From NCBI GenBank assembly GCA_900769525.1, contig CAAGGY010000061.1, positions 1 through 5,663 of the forward strand: a stretch of DNA of 5,663 bases, read 5' to 3'. The position numbers and the translations under genes are program-made. Under the pieces are notes generated by a model. That model saw only the letters and a program-made list of their open reading frames with translations, was not told the DNA's origin and did no database searches. Every line of letters begins with the position of its first letter. Position 1 is the stretch's first letter. Source of the DNA: an uncultured Alistipes sp. Its GTDB lineage: Bacteria; Bacteroidota; Bacteroidia; Bacteroidales; Rikenellaceae. Shown here in pieces: positions 1-4,842 of this stretch.

Positions 1-570
1 CGAATAGGTGAAGAAATCCATTGGAGTGACAAATTTAATATGTTCGTCATAGTAATATTCGCCATATTTTGTTGTTGTGCTCCAGTCGCCAATGAAGCGT
101 GAATCAGCCTCTTTTACCTTGGTGTAGACCTTAATGTTATCAGACTCTGATCCGCAGCGGTGAAGCGAGAGGGTATTGTCACTAAATTTATACTCCCACT
201 CGTCTGGTTCACTGTCACTATATTGTATCCATAGATTTCCTCCCTTTACCCAATAGGAGAGTGATGCACGAGATATGTGGTTAATAACCTTCTCCTTATT
301 ATAACCATCCATTGTTCTATAGCCGCTACCATTCTCCTCGAAGTAGTACATATAGTCTGAATGGCTACTCATCTGACTATTGGGGTTTGCTTCAACAGTA
401 AGTGTCCAGCATCCAACGAATTTTTTGGCCTCTTCTGCATCGTTTTCCTCTACATCTGTTGAATTTGTTTGTCCACCAGTCTCGCTATTCGCGTTGACAA
501 ACTCCCTTTCGCACGACGCTGCCATACCTGCTACCGCAAGCATCAACAACAATTTAGCATACTTTTTCAT
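1..570 (-). CDS. Putative lipoprotein with two lipocalin-like segments (3' end beyond window)
   Basis: The reading frame is open from an ATG at 570 to the window edge (190 codons, no stop), so the C-terminus is missing. The N-terminus is a lipoprotein signal: MKKYAK, a hydrophobic stretch, then a lipobox ending AASC with Cys20 as the likely lipidated residue. Residues 21-50 form an acidic, Asn/Ser/Thr-rich linker. A globular part starts at about 51 with FVGCW, and a second similar start, FIGDW, occurs at 159-163. FxGxW followed by aromatic beta-strand-like sequence (DYMYYFEENGSGY; then EYYYDEHIKF) is typical of lipocalin-like Bacteroidetes lipoproteins, so a tandem beta-barrel protein is a reasonable inference. 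The ligand is unknown. There is no Shine-Dalgarno sequence, as usual in this phylum. A promoter lies 84-114 bp upstream and a terminator beyond it, so the gene is probably transcribed separately from the regulator. I am confident of a secreted lipoprotein but not of its role. Confidence 0.8.
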   Translation of the reverse strand, partial: MKKYAKLLLMLAVAGMAASCEREFVNANSETGGQTNSTDVEENDAEEAKKFVGCWTLTVEANPNSQMSSHSDYMYYFEENGSGYRTMDGYNKEKVINHISRASLSYWVKGGNLWIQYSDSEPDEWEYKFSDNTLSLHRCGSESDNIKVYTKVKEADSRFIGDWSTTTKYGEYYYDEHIKFVTPMDFFTYS

Positions 571-653
571 AATACGAAATTTGTTAGTAAGACATATATT
601 AATTATTCATCGTTTTAGTGAATAATATTTTTCAGTTTGTTACTTTCTTTACA

Positions 654-684
654 CAAAGTTACCCTATGAAAAGTTTTCTGCAAA
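654..684 (-). promoter_or_regulatory. Bacteroidetes-type promoter of the lipoprotein gene with AAAACTTTT dyad
   Basis: Read on the minus strand, a -33 TTTG at 684-681 is followed by a 19-nt spacer and a -7 TAACTTTG at 661-654 (consensus TAnnTTTG). Transcription should start near 648, giving a leader of about 78 nt before the ATG at 570. The spacer contains GAAAACTTTTCATA, whose AAAA-C-TTTT core is a dyad also present in the regulator promoter. The -33 box coincides with the T-tract of the preceding terminator. Confidence 0.65.
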
Positions 685-719
685 ATAAACGAGCTACAAA
701 CTTGCGTCTGTAACTCGTT
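682..719 (-). terminator. Rho-independent terminator after the TPR regulator
   Basis: The 11-nt arm 688-698 pairs with 709-719 (one G-U pair, otherwise perfect) around a 10-nt loop. On the minus strand the hairpin is followed by TTATTTT. It lies 26 nt past the regulator stop and so should end that transcript. The tract then serves as the -33 region of the next promoter. Confidence 0.7.
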
Positions 720-744
720 GAATATTAGGTGTATGAAAATTATT

Positions 745-2445
745 TTATTCTCTGTTGTTTATGTGGTCGTATGAAAAGTTTCCCCCCCCCTCACTTTTAA
801 TCAGTTTCTGCAAGAAATTAGATAGATTAGTGTCGCTCTCCGAGAGTCCGAGTTTCTGGCGTACCTCGCTACTATCCTTGTAGTGGCGTGTAAGGTTGGT
901 GTATGCCTTAATCTCCTTACCCTTTAAGCCGATAGCATACAAGCAGCAAAAGTCAATCTCAAACTCTTCGAGACCTTTGTCTTTGAGGTAAGCAAAAAAG
1001 TGGGGATAGTTCTCCTCCAATGTTAGACGAGTTGACTTTATAAAATCGTTGCGGTTTGCGATTAGGTGCTCCAACTCCTCATTCGCACGCTTGATGTCGG
1101 TATCTTTTGCCGATAGGTGCGACACGATGATAGTGTTCAAGACCCCAAGTCGCTTCTTGATAACCTCCATCGCCTCCTCCTTGATCGTGTTGTTGGCAAT
1201 CATCTCGTTAAGGGCATCACGCTCTGCAACTACCTCGTTATACATCTGTTCGTAAAGTGCCTTCACGCTTAATAGTTGTGCGTTCTCAACTCTGCTCTTC
1301 TTAAGTCGCTTACGAATAAGATTAATGATATAGAGAGATGCCATAAGTGTAACCGCACAACCTAAAACAATGATTGTAAGTCTATTCTTTGCCTCGGTCT
1401 CCCTTGCCTTTGCCATCTCCAAGTTATGACGCTCCTCGACAAACCTCGTGTCTTGCGTATATATAGCAGAATCAATACTATCTGCCAATATTATATATTT
1501 TTTATATGATTCAAGTGCTCTTTTATGGTCTCCTAAATTTTGATATACATCAGAGATAATTGATAGATACTTCCTCTCTTTGGCAACATCATTACTTATG
1601 TCACATTGAGACAATGCATATAACGCATCATCATAGTTATTCATTTCCAGATAAGCATATGCTATTGTAAGCCAATCTATTTTAGATGATGGGATATTAA
1701 CATTAGTGGTATACTCATATAATGTTTCTTTTATTTCTTGTTCTGTGCCAAAATTTATGAGATATGTTAGGTATGAGGCATAAAACTCTGTTAACCTGCT
1801 TATGTTCATATCTTGCAACATCATTTTGCAATCATCTATATAAGGCAATGCACTATTTGGTTCTTCTTTTAATGTATATCCATTGATGATTCGAATATAA
1901 CAGTTCGCAAAACTATTAAGCATACCTGACTCTTTGAAGAGTGATGCTGCACTTTTATTTGTTTCAATAAAGTTATCCCATTCGTATAATGAATAATATA
2001 TATGACTTTGGGCAAAGTATGTACGAGCCTTAGTCAGTATATCATTTGATTCATTGCCTTCAGAAATTGCTTTTACAAAAGCCTCCATAGCCGCAGCGTC
2101 ATTGCCTGCGTTCTGATAAATTCTACCTTGATAATAGTACATACGCAACTTGTCCGTCGCCGAACCATTATCCTCATAATAGTCGATAGCGGGTTGCAGC
2201 ACCTCAAAGTCGGTTCGGTCAATGTAGTTTTTATCCATCGCCATTGATAGCAATAGGGCGTGCTTCGCTCGCTCCTCGTCGCCAATCAATTCATCGGTAT
2301 CAATAGCCTGCAATACATTAAGCACACTATCAGGTCGCTCCTCAATAATGGTCTCCATCTCGGTTATTGTCGCCCAATGCTCCGAGTGACGGTTGCAAGC
2401 AACAAGAGTTAGAGTCAATGCGAGTATAAATAGTAGTCGTTTCAT
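745..2445 (-). CDS. Membrane-anchored TPR regulator with C-terminal HTH-like domain
   Basis: This 566-residue protein has the layout of a common Bacteroidales signalling family. Residues 1-17 are a lipoprotein signal (LVAC, Cys17). Residues about 25-335 are helical TPR-like repeats (for example YYQGRIYQNAGNDAAAMEAF, YAYLEMNNYDDALYAL, DVYQNLGDHKRALESY). Residues 356-377 form one membrane helix followed by RKRLKK, which puts the C-terminus in the cytoplasm. Residues about 380-470 look like a coiled coil. Residues 473-552 hold the conserved end domain, with FCCLYAIGLKGKEIKAY, SSEVRQKLGL and DTNLSNFLQKL, resembling a LuxR-like HTH in other members. I infer that it senses something in the periplasm and controls transcription directly; the signal is unknown. 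I chose the ATG at 2445 over an in-frame GTG at 2463, because the GTG lies only 5 nt from the -7 box and the signal peptide begins well at MKRLL. Two oddities are a G9 run before a 14-residue tail and an AT-rich middle (residues about 122-330). The DNA-binding role is inferred from family pattern. Confidence 0.85.
   Translation of the reverse strand: MKRLLFILALTLTLVACNRHSEHWATITEMETIIEERPDSVLNVLQAIDTDELIGDEERAKHALLLSMAMDKNYIDRTDFEVLQPAIDYYEDNGSATDKLRMYYYQGRIYQNAGNDAAAMEAFVKAISEGNESNDILTKARTYFAQSHIYYSLYEWDNFIETNKSAASLFKESGMLNSFANCYIRIINGYTLKEEPNSALPYIDDCKMMLQDMNISRLTEFYASYLTYLINFGTEQEIKETLYEYTTNVNIPSSKIDWLTIAYAYLEMNNYDDALYALSQCDISNDVAKERKYLSIISDVYQNLGDHKRALESYKKYIILADSIDSAIYTQDTRFVEERHNLEMAKARETEAKNRLTIIVLGCAVTLMASLYIINLIRKRLKKSRVENAQLLSVKALYEQMYNEVVAERDALNEMIANNTIKEEAMEVIKKRLGVLNTIIVSHLSAKDTDIKRANEELEHLIANRNDFIKSTRLTLEENYPHFFAYLKDKGLEEFEIDFCCLYAIGLKGKEIKAYTNLTRHYKDSSEVRQKLGLSESDTNLSNFLQKLIKSEGGGNFSYDHINNRE
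782..790 (-). repeat. Homopolymer G9 (C9 on the plus strand) in the regulator 3' end
   Basis: Nine consecutive G residues on the coding strand span the GAG-GGG-GGG-GGA codons at residues 552-555, immediately after the HTH-like domain. Loss of one G would change the tail to 9 residues, and gain of one G to 16. The domain itself would stay intact in every case. Confidence 0.9.
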
Positions 2446-2467
2446 ATTAAAAAGTTTGTTCACTATA

Positions 2468-2499
2468 CAAAGATAACTTTATAAAAGTTTTCCGCCAAA
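2468..2499 (-). promoter_or_regulatory. Bacteroidetes-type promoter of the TPR regulator with AAAACTTTT dyad
   Basis: On the minus strand a -33 TTTG at 2499-2496 is followed by a 20-nt spacer and a -7 TATCTTTG at 2475-2468. Transcription should begin near 2462, leaving about 17 nt before the ATG at 2445 and placing the alternative GTG (2463) at or before the start of the transcript. The spacer contains GGAAAACTTTTATA, which shares the 10-mer GAAAACTTTT with the lipoprotein promoter at nearly the same distance from the -33 box (3 versus 2 nt). Confidence 0.7.
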
Positions 2500-2522
2500 A
2501 TAGATGGATAAAAATAGTGCCG

Positions 2523-2684
2523 TTATATATTGCGGATTATCAGATACATAGCGTAAAATACTATTATTGGGAGAAGTCCAATATGAGAAAAAAGTTTACT
2601 CGCCACCTTTTTAAGTACTATTCTACTCCTTTTTGTTTTGTTTATGGGGATTATGCTCACATTAAAAGTGGTCACCTTTGGCAT
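2523..2684 (-). CDS. Possible 53-residue single-pass membrane protein
   Basis: A minus-strand frame runs from an ATG at 2684 to a TAA at 2523. The product begins MPKVTTFNV, has a strongly basic segment (KTKRSRIVLKKVASK, residues about 17-31), and ends in one hydrophobic helix (GLLPIIVFYAMYLII, about 36-50) followed by RN. The stop is 24 nt before the -33 box of the regulator, a tidy fit for a small gene. Against it, I recognise no family, the ATG sits in the loop of a long inverted repeat, no clear promoter is visible, and AT-rich DNA yields hydrophobic ORFs by chance. If real, it would be a small inner-membrane peptide of unknown role. Confidence 0.25.
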   Translation of the reverse strand: MPKVTTFNVSIIPINKTKRSRIVLKKVASKLFSHIGLLPIIVFYAMYLIIRNI

Positions 2685-2710
2685 TATGGTGACCAAAAGT
2701 GACCATTTTT
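2664..2710. repeat. 18-bp imperfect inverted repeat with a nested alternative hairpin
   Basis: Arm 2664-2681 (AAAAGTGGTCACCTTTGG) pairs with 2693-2710 with one G-U pair and one C-A mismatch, leaving an 11-nt loop. A second stem, TGGTCACC at 2669-2676 with GGTGACCA at 2688-2695, is perfect over 8 bp and cannot form together with the first. A-rich and T-rich edges would let either strand act as a terminator, but a dedicated tRNA terminator already lies 20 nt away. An operator or a remnant end of a mobile element are alternatives; no transposase is nearby. Confidence 0.7.
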
Positions 2711-2719
2711 GAGGTTTTT

Positions 2720-2769
2720 GGGAAAAGAGAAACCCTGCAAGTGTTGTTTGTCAACTACTTACAGGGTTT
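2720..2769 (-). terminator. Strong rho-independent terminator of tRNA-Leu
   Basis: Arm 2730-2742 pairs with 2757-2769 with one C-A mismatch. The stem continues through GTTG (2743-2746) with CAAC (2752-2755) after a one-base bulge at 2756, closing on a TTTGT loop. On the minus strand a TTTCTCTTTT tract follows. The hairpin starts 5 nt past the tRNA 3' end, so it should end the tRNA transcript. Confidence 0.8.
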
Positions 2770-2774
2770 TGTTG

Positions 2775-2860
2775 TACTCGGAACCGGGGTCGAACCGGTA
2801 CGGGCATTACTGCCCACAGGATTTTAAGTCCGGCGTGTCTACCTATTCCACCATCCGAGC
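2775..2860 (-). tRNA. tRNA-Leu, anticodon UAA
   Basis: This 86-nt class II tRNA folds completely. The acceptor GCTCGGA pairs with TCCGAGT (G1-U72, as in E. coli tRNA-Leu UAA), with discriminator A73. The D-arm region is TGGTGGAATAGGTAGACAC. The anticodon arm is CCGGA-CTTAAAA-TCCTG with one C-U mismatch, giving anticodon TAA at 2826-2824. The long variable arm is GGGCAGTAATGCCC and the T arm is ACCGG-TTCGACC-CCGGT. CCA is not encoded (CAACA follows A73). Leucine identity fits the A73 discriminator and the variable arm. Positions 36-38 of the anticodon loop are AAA, the sequence MiaA requires for prenylating A37, and miaA is the adjacent gene. Confidence 0.96.
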
Positions 2861-2883
2861 CCTATGTCTTGCGAAAGACGTTG

Positions 2884-2914
2884 CAAATGTAGTAATTTTA
2901 TTTAATTCTGCAAA
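2884..2914 (-). promoter_or_regulatory. Dedicated promoter of tRNA-Leu, overlapping the miaA 3' end
   Basis: On the minus strand a -33 TTTG at 2914-2911 lies inside the last codons of miaA, followed by a 19-nt spacer and a -7 TACATTTG at 2891-2884. The predicted start is near 2878, about 18 nt before the tRNA 5' end at 2860. A 7-bp hairpin (2864-2870 with 2875-2881, loop GCGA on the plus strand) lies in this leader. The tRNA could be expressed independently of miaA or also by readthrough. Confidence 0.6.
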
Positions 2915-3849
2915 ATCTTGCTGTCAATATACTCAATTATCTTCGCCACCTTGTCGGGTGCAAACCATGCAATCGACTCATCACGACGAAACCAGGTCAT
3001 CTGGCGCTTAGCATAGCGACGTGAGTTGCGCTTGAGCAGCTCCACCGACTCCTCCAATGAGCACTTACCATCGAAGTAGTCGAAGAACTCACGATAGCCC
3101 ACGGTCTGCAGTGAGTTGAGATGGCGGTAGGGTAGTAGTCGCTCCACCTCCTTAAGCAGTCCCTCGTCGAGCATCATGTCGACACGGCGATTTATGCGGT
3201 CGTATAGAACCTCACGCTCTATCTCTGTGCCAATCTTTATGATGTCGAAGTTGCGCTTAGATACCCCTCCGCTACGAAGCTCTGAGTATGGCCTGCCTGC
3301 AATAAGGCAGACCTCCAACGCACGCACAATACGCTGTGGATTATAGACATCAACCTCAGTAACATATTTAGGGTCGAGCTCTCGTAGTTGGTCGACAAGC
3401 GACTCGATACCCTCACTCTCAAGGCGACGTTTAAGCTCCGAGCGAAGCTCGTCATTAGCCTCAGGAAGGGCGTCAAGACCTTCGCACAGGGCCTGAATAT
3501 AGAGCCCTGAGCCACCCACAGCAACGACAACATCGTGTTCGTGGAATAGCTCCTCAAGGCGTGCAAGGGCCTCCTGCTCGTAACGGCCGCAGTTGAAGTC
3601 GTCGAAGATCTCACGGTCGGCAATGAAGTGGTGTTCGGCAGCGGCAAGCTCCTCGGCAGTGGGCTGCGCTGTGCCTATGGCCATGCCTCGATAGACCTGA
3701 CGTGAGTCGGTTGAGATTATAGGCGCACGGTAGTGTCGGGCAATCTCTATCGAGAGCGATGTCTTGCCCGAGCCCGTAGGGCCTACAATCACGATAAGCG
3801 TAGGACGTCTAATACTCGTCGTCGTAGCCGTCATCGCCATCAAACTCAT
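2902..3849 (-). CDS. miaA: tRNA dimethylallyltransferase MiaA
   Basis: MiaA transfers a dimethylallyl group from DMAPP to N6 of A37 in tRNAs that read UNN codons, in the cytoplasm. The protein has 315 residues, a normal length. Visible family motifs in order are the P-loop GPTGSGKT (23-30), DSRQVYRGMAIGTAQP (48-63, with the catalytic Asp48 and the phosphate/tRNA-binding region), GGSGLYIQAL (112-121), NPQRIVRALEV (170-180), LQTVGYREF (247-255) and RRYAKRQMTWFRRD (277-290). No key motif is missing. The start at 3849 overlaps the upstream gene by 41 nt; in-frame ATGs at 3840 and 3834 are also possible and leave 20 or 18 residues before the P-loop motif starts. I kept the longest. The overlap suggests translational coupling in one operon with the PRiA4-like gene and the thioesterase. 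Its 3' end contains the -33 box of the tRNA-Leu promoter, and that tRNA is a predicted MiaA substrate. Confidence 0.97.
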   Translation of the reverse strand: MSLMAMTATTTSIRRPTLIVIVGPTGSGKTSLSIEIARHYRAPIISTDSRQVYRGMAIGTAQPTAEELAAAEHHFIADREIFDDFNCGRYEQEALARLEELFHEHDVVVAVGGSGLYIQALCEGLDALPEANDELRSELKRRLESEGIESLVDQLRELDPKYVTEVDVYNPQRIVRALEVCLIAGRPYSELRSGGVSKRNFDIIKIGTEIEREVLYDRINRRVDMMLDEGLLKEVERLLPYRHLNSLQTVGYREFFDYFDGKCSLEESVELLKRNSRRYAKRQMTWFRRDESIAWFAPDKVAKIIEYIDSKILQN

Positions 3850-4315
3850 TATATTCGCTCATCATCTCCTCGAAGATAGAGCCCGACTCCTCCGTTGCGT
3901 CGGGATCGTACTGGTCGGGTACTGCTGCGTGCTCGAAGGCTACACGTGGGTACTCAAGGCCAGCCTGTGGGCGCTGCATATCGAGCAACTCGAGGTAGTA
4001 CGAACGATTGTTGAACATATCGAACGTGAAGATGAGGCGGTCGTGGAAGTCGTTGTTGACGTCCATGACACGCACCGACTCCATTGAGCGTGGTGCTCCT
4101 GGAATGTCGTCACCCATATCGAGCTCGACAAACTCCTCGAGAGGTCTCCACTCGCTATCTGAGCGGAACATCGACACCATACACTTGTCGTAGTGTAGGG
4201 CCTCGAGGATGAAGTTCGAGAAGTCGCTAAGCTTCATGTCGGGGTATATCTCGAAGTCACGAACGAAGTGGTCGCTCTCGTCGCTGAGCATTCGATATTT
4301 AAATATGATATTCAT
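3809..4315 (-). CDS. PRiA4 ORF-3 / IS1096 TnpR-like family protein
   Basis: This 168-residue soluble protein starts MNIIFKYRML and carries FEIYPDMKLSDFSNFILEALHYDKCMVSMF, a pattern of the plasmid pRiA4b ORF-3 (IS1096 TnpR-like) family: a small ubiquitin-like alpha/beta domain at residues about 1-130. Despite the family name I see no resolvase catalytic features and no mobile element here, so a recombination role should not be assumed. Residues about 132-168 are an extremely acidic tail (DPDATEESGS, DGDDGYDDEY), probably disordered. No signal peptide or membrane segment is seen. It follows the thioesterase after 46 nt without an obvious terminator, and its last 41 nt overlap the miaA start in another frame. 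This points to co-transcription with miaA and perhaps a coupled role. The function is unknown. Confidence 0.8.
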   Translation of the reverse strand: MNIIFKYRMLSDESDHFVRDFEIYPDMKLSDFSNFILEALHYDKCMVSMFRSDSEWRPLEEFVELDMGDDIPGAPRSMESVRVMDVNNDFHDRLIFTFDMFNNRSYYLELLDMQRPQAGLEYPRVAFEHAAVPDQYDPDATEESGSIFEEMMSEYNEFDGDDGYDDEY

Positions 4316-4361
4316 AATGTACGGTTTTTTGGGTGTGAAATATCACCTTTATATCTCTTGT

Positions 4362-4733
4362 CTATAGCTTTGACAAGAACTTCTCACGGTTTACGATAAA
4401 GCGTGTGTGAGTACCCTCGCCGATGAGTGTCTCGCCGTCGTAGGCCTCAATCTTGAACTCGAGCTTGCGGCCATCAACGTTAATGAGCTCGGCACGTGCC
4501 TCAACATAGTTGCCAACCTTCGAAGCCTTGAGGTGCGACGTGCTAACCATTGTACCCACAGTGGTCTCGCCCTCGCCAAGATGAAGAGCTACGGCGAGCA
4601 TTGCAGCATTCTCCATGAGTGCCACCATCGCTGGTGTGGCAAGCACAGCCATGTCGCCTGAGCCGATGAACTCGGCAGTGTTGCCCTCCTCTACACGCAT
4701 CACGCTATTGTGTTTTAGTCCCTTTTCCAACAT
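4362..4733 (-). CDS. FlK-like hotdog-fold acyl-CoA thioesterase
   Basis: This 123-residue protein matches the fluoroacetyl-CoA thioesterase-like hotdog family in length and motifs. Thr33 (ATPAMVALMENAA), Glu41 in the same helix, Gly60 (VGTM) and His67 (STSHLKAS) have exactly the spacing of FlK Thr42, Glu50, Gly69 and His76 (constant offset of 9), so a working catalytic triad is likely. The FlK lid phenylalanine (Phe36) would fall at residue 27, which is Asp here, with no Phe beside it. Fluoroacetyl-CoA specificity is therefore unlikely; the natural substrate is probably another short acyl-CoA or an acyl thioester. It is the first gene of the minus-strand group leading to miaA, with a promoter 33-63 bp upstream, and is probably a cytoplasmic dimer like its relatives. 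The catalytic family call is firm; the substrate is unknown. Confidence 0.85.
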   Translation of the reverse strand: MLEKGLKHNSVMRVEEGNTAEFIGSGDMAVLATPAMVALMENAAMLAVALHLGEGETTVGTMVSTSHLKASKVGNYVEARAELINVDGRKLEFKIEAYDGETLIGEGTHTRFIVNREKFLSKL

Positions 4734-4765
4734 GTTTTTCTAATATTATATGTTTTTACTCGTAG

Positions 4766-4796
4766 CAAAATTAACAATTTTATTTCACTTACACAA
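4766..4796 (-). promoter_or_regulatory. Promoter of the thioesterase-PRiA4-miaA group
   Basis: On the minus strand a -33 TTG at 4796-4794 is followed by 20 nt and a -7 TAATTTTG at 4773-4766. The predicted start near 4760 gives a leader of about 27 nt before the ATG at 4733. It sits back to back with the DUF4294 promoter in a 109-bp divergent intergenic region. Confidence 0.55.
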
Positions 4797-4817
4797 CCAA
4801 ATGTCGAGCTAATTCGT

Positions 4818-4825
4818 TATCTTTG
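4818..4825 (+). promoter_or_regulatory. -7 element of the DUF4294 gene promoter
   Basis: TATCTTTG matches the TAnnTTTG -7 consensus exactly and lies 17 nt before the ATG at 4843, giving a leader of only about 10 nt. No good TTTG is seen 19-21 nt upstream, so the -33 element is weak or absent. This may mean a need for an activator. Confidence 0.55.
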
Positions 4826-4842
4826 TAAAAACTAACTTAGCG

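Noticed and set aside
380..625. Plus-strand frame of 81 codons
   Set aside because: It lies opposite the lipoprotein N-terminus and its leader, has no recognisable family, and the minus strand carries a convincing signal peptide and lipobox.
2461..2463. GTG as the start of the TPR regulator
   Set aside because: It is only 5 nt from the -7 box, so it would be at or before the transcript start; the ATG at 2445 gives a cleaner signal peptide.
2517..2702. Plus-strand frame of 61 codons in the gap before the tRNA
   Set aside because: No family resemblance or promoter; composition looks like random AT-rich DNA and it runs through the inverted repeat.
2775..2860. tRNA-Leu as an integration site of a mobile element
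   Set aside because: I found no integrase gene and no repeated copy of the tRNA 3' end in the window.
2709..3011. Plus-strand frame of 100 codons
   Set aside because: It passes through the antisense of the tRNA terminator, the tRNA and the miaA 3' end, all of which are well supported on the other strand.
3764..4087. Plus-strand frame of 107 codons
   Set aside because: Antisense shadow of the PRiA4-like gene and the miaA N-terminus; residues are low-complexity Val/Glu runs expected from the acidic coding strand.
4316..4361. Terminator between the thioesterase and PRiA4-like genes
   Set aside because: Only a 4-bp GTGA/TCAC hairpin is visible and A rather than T residues follow on the minus strand, so co-transcription is more likely.
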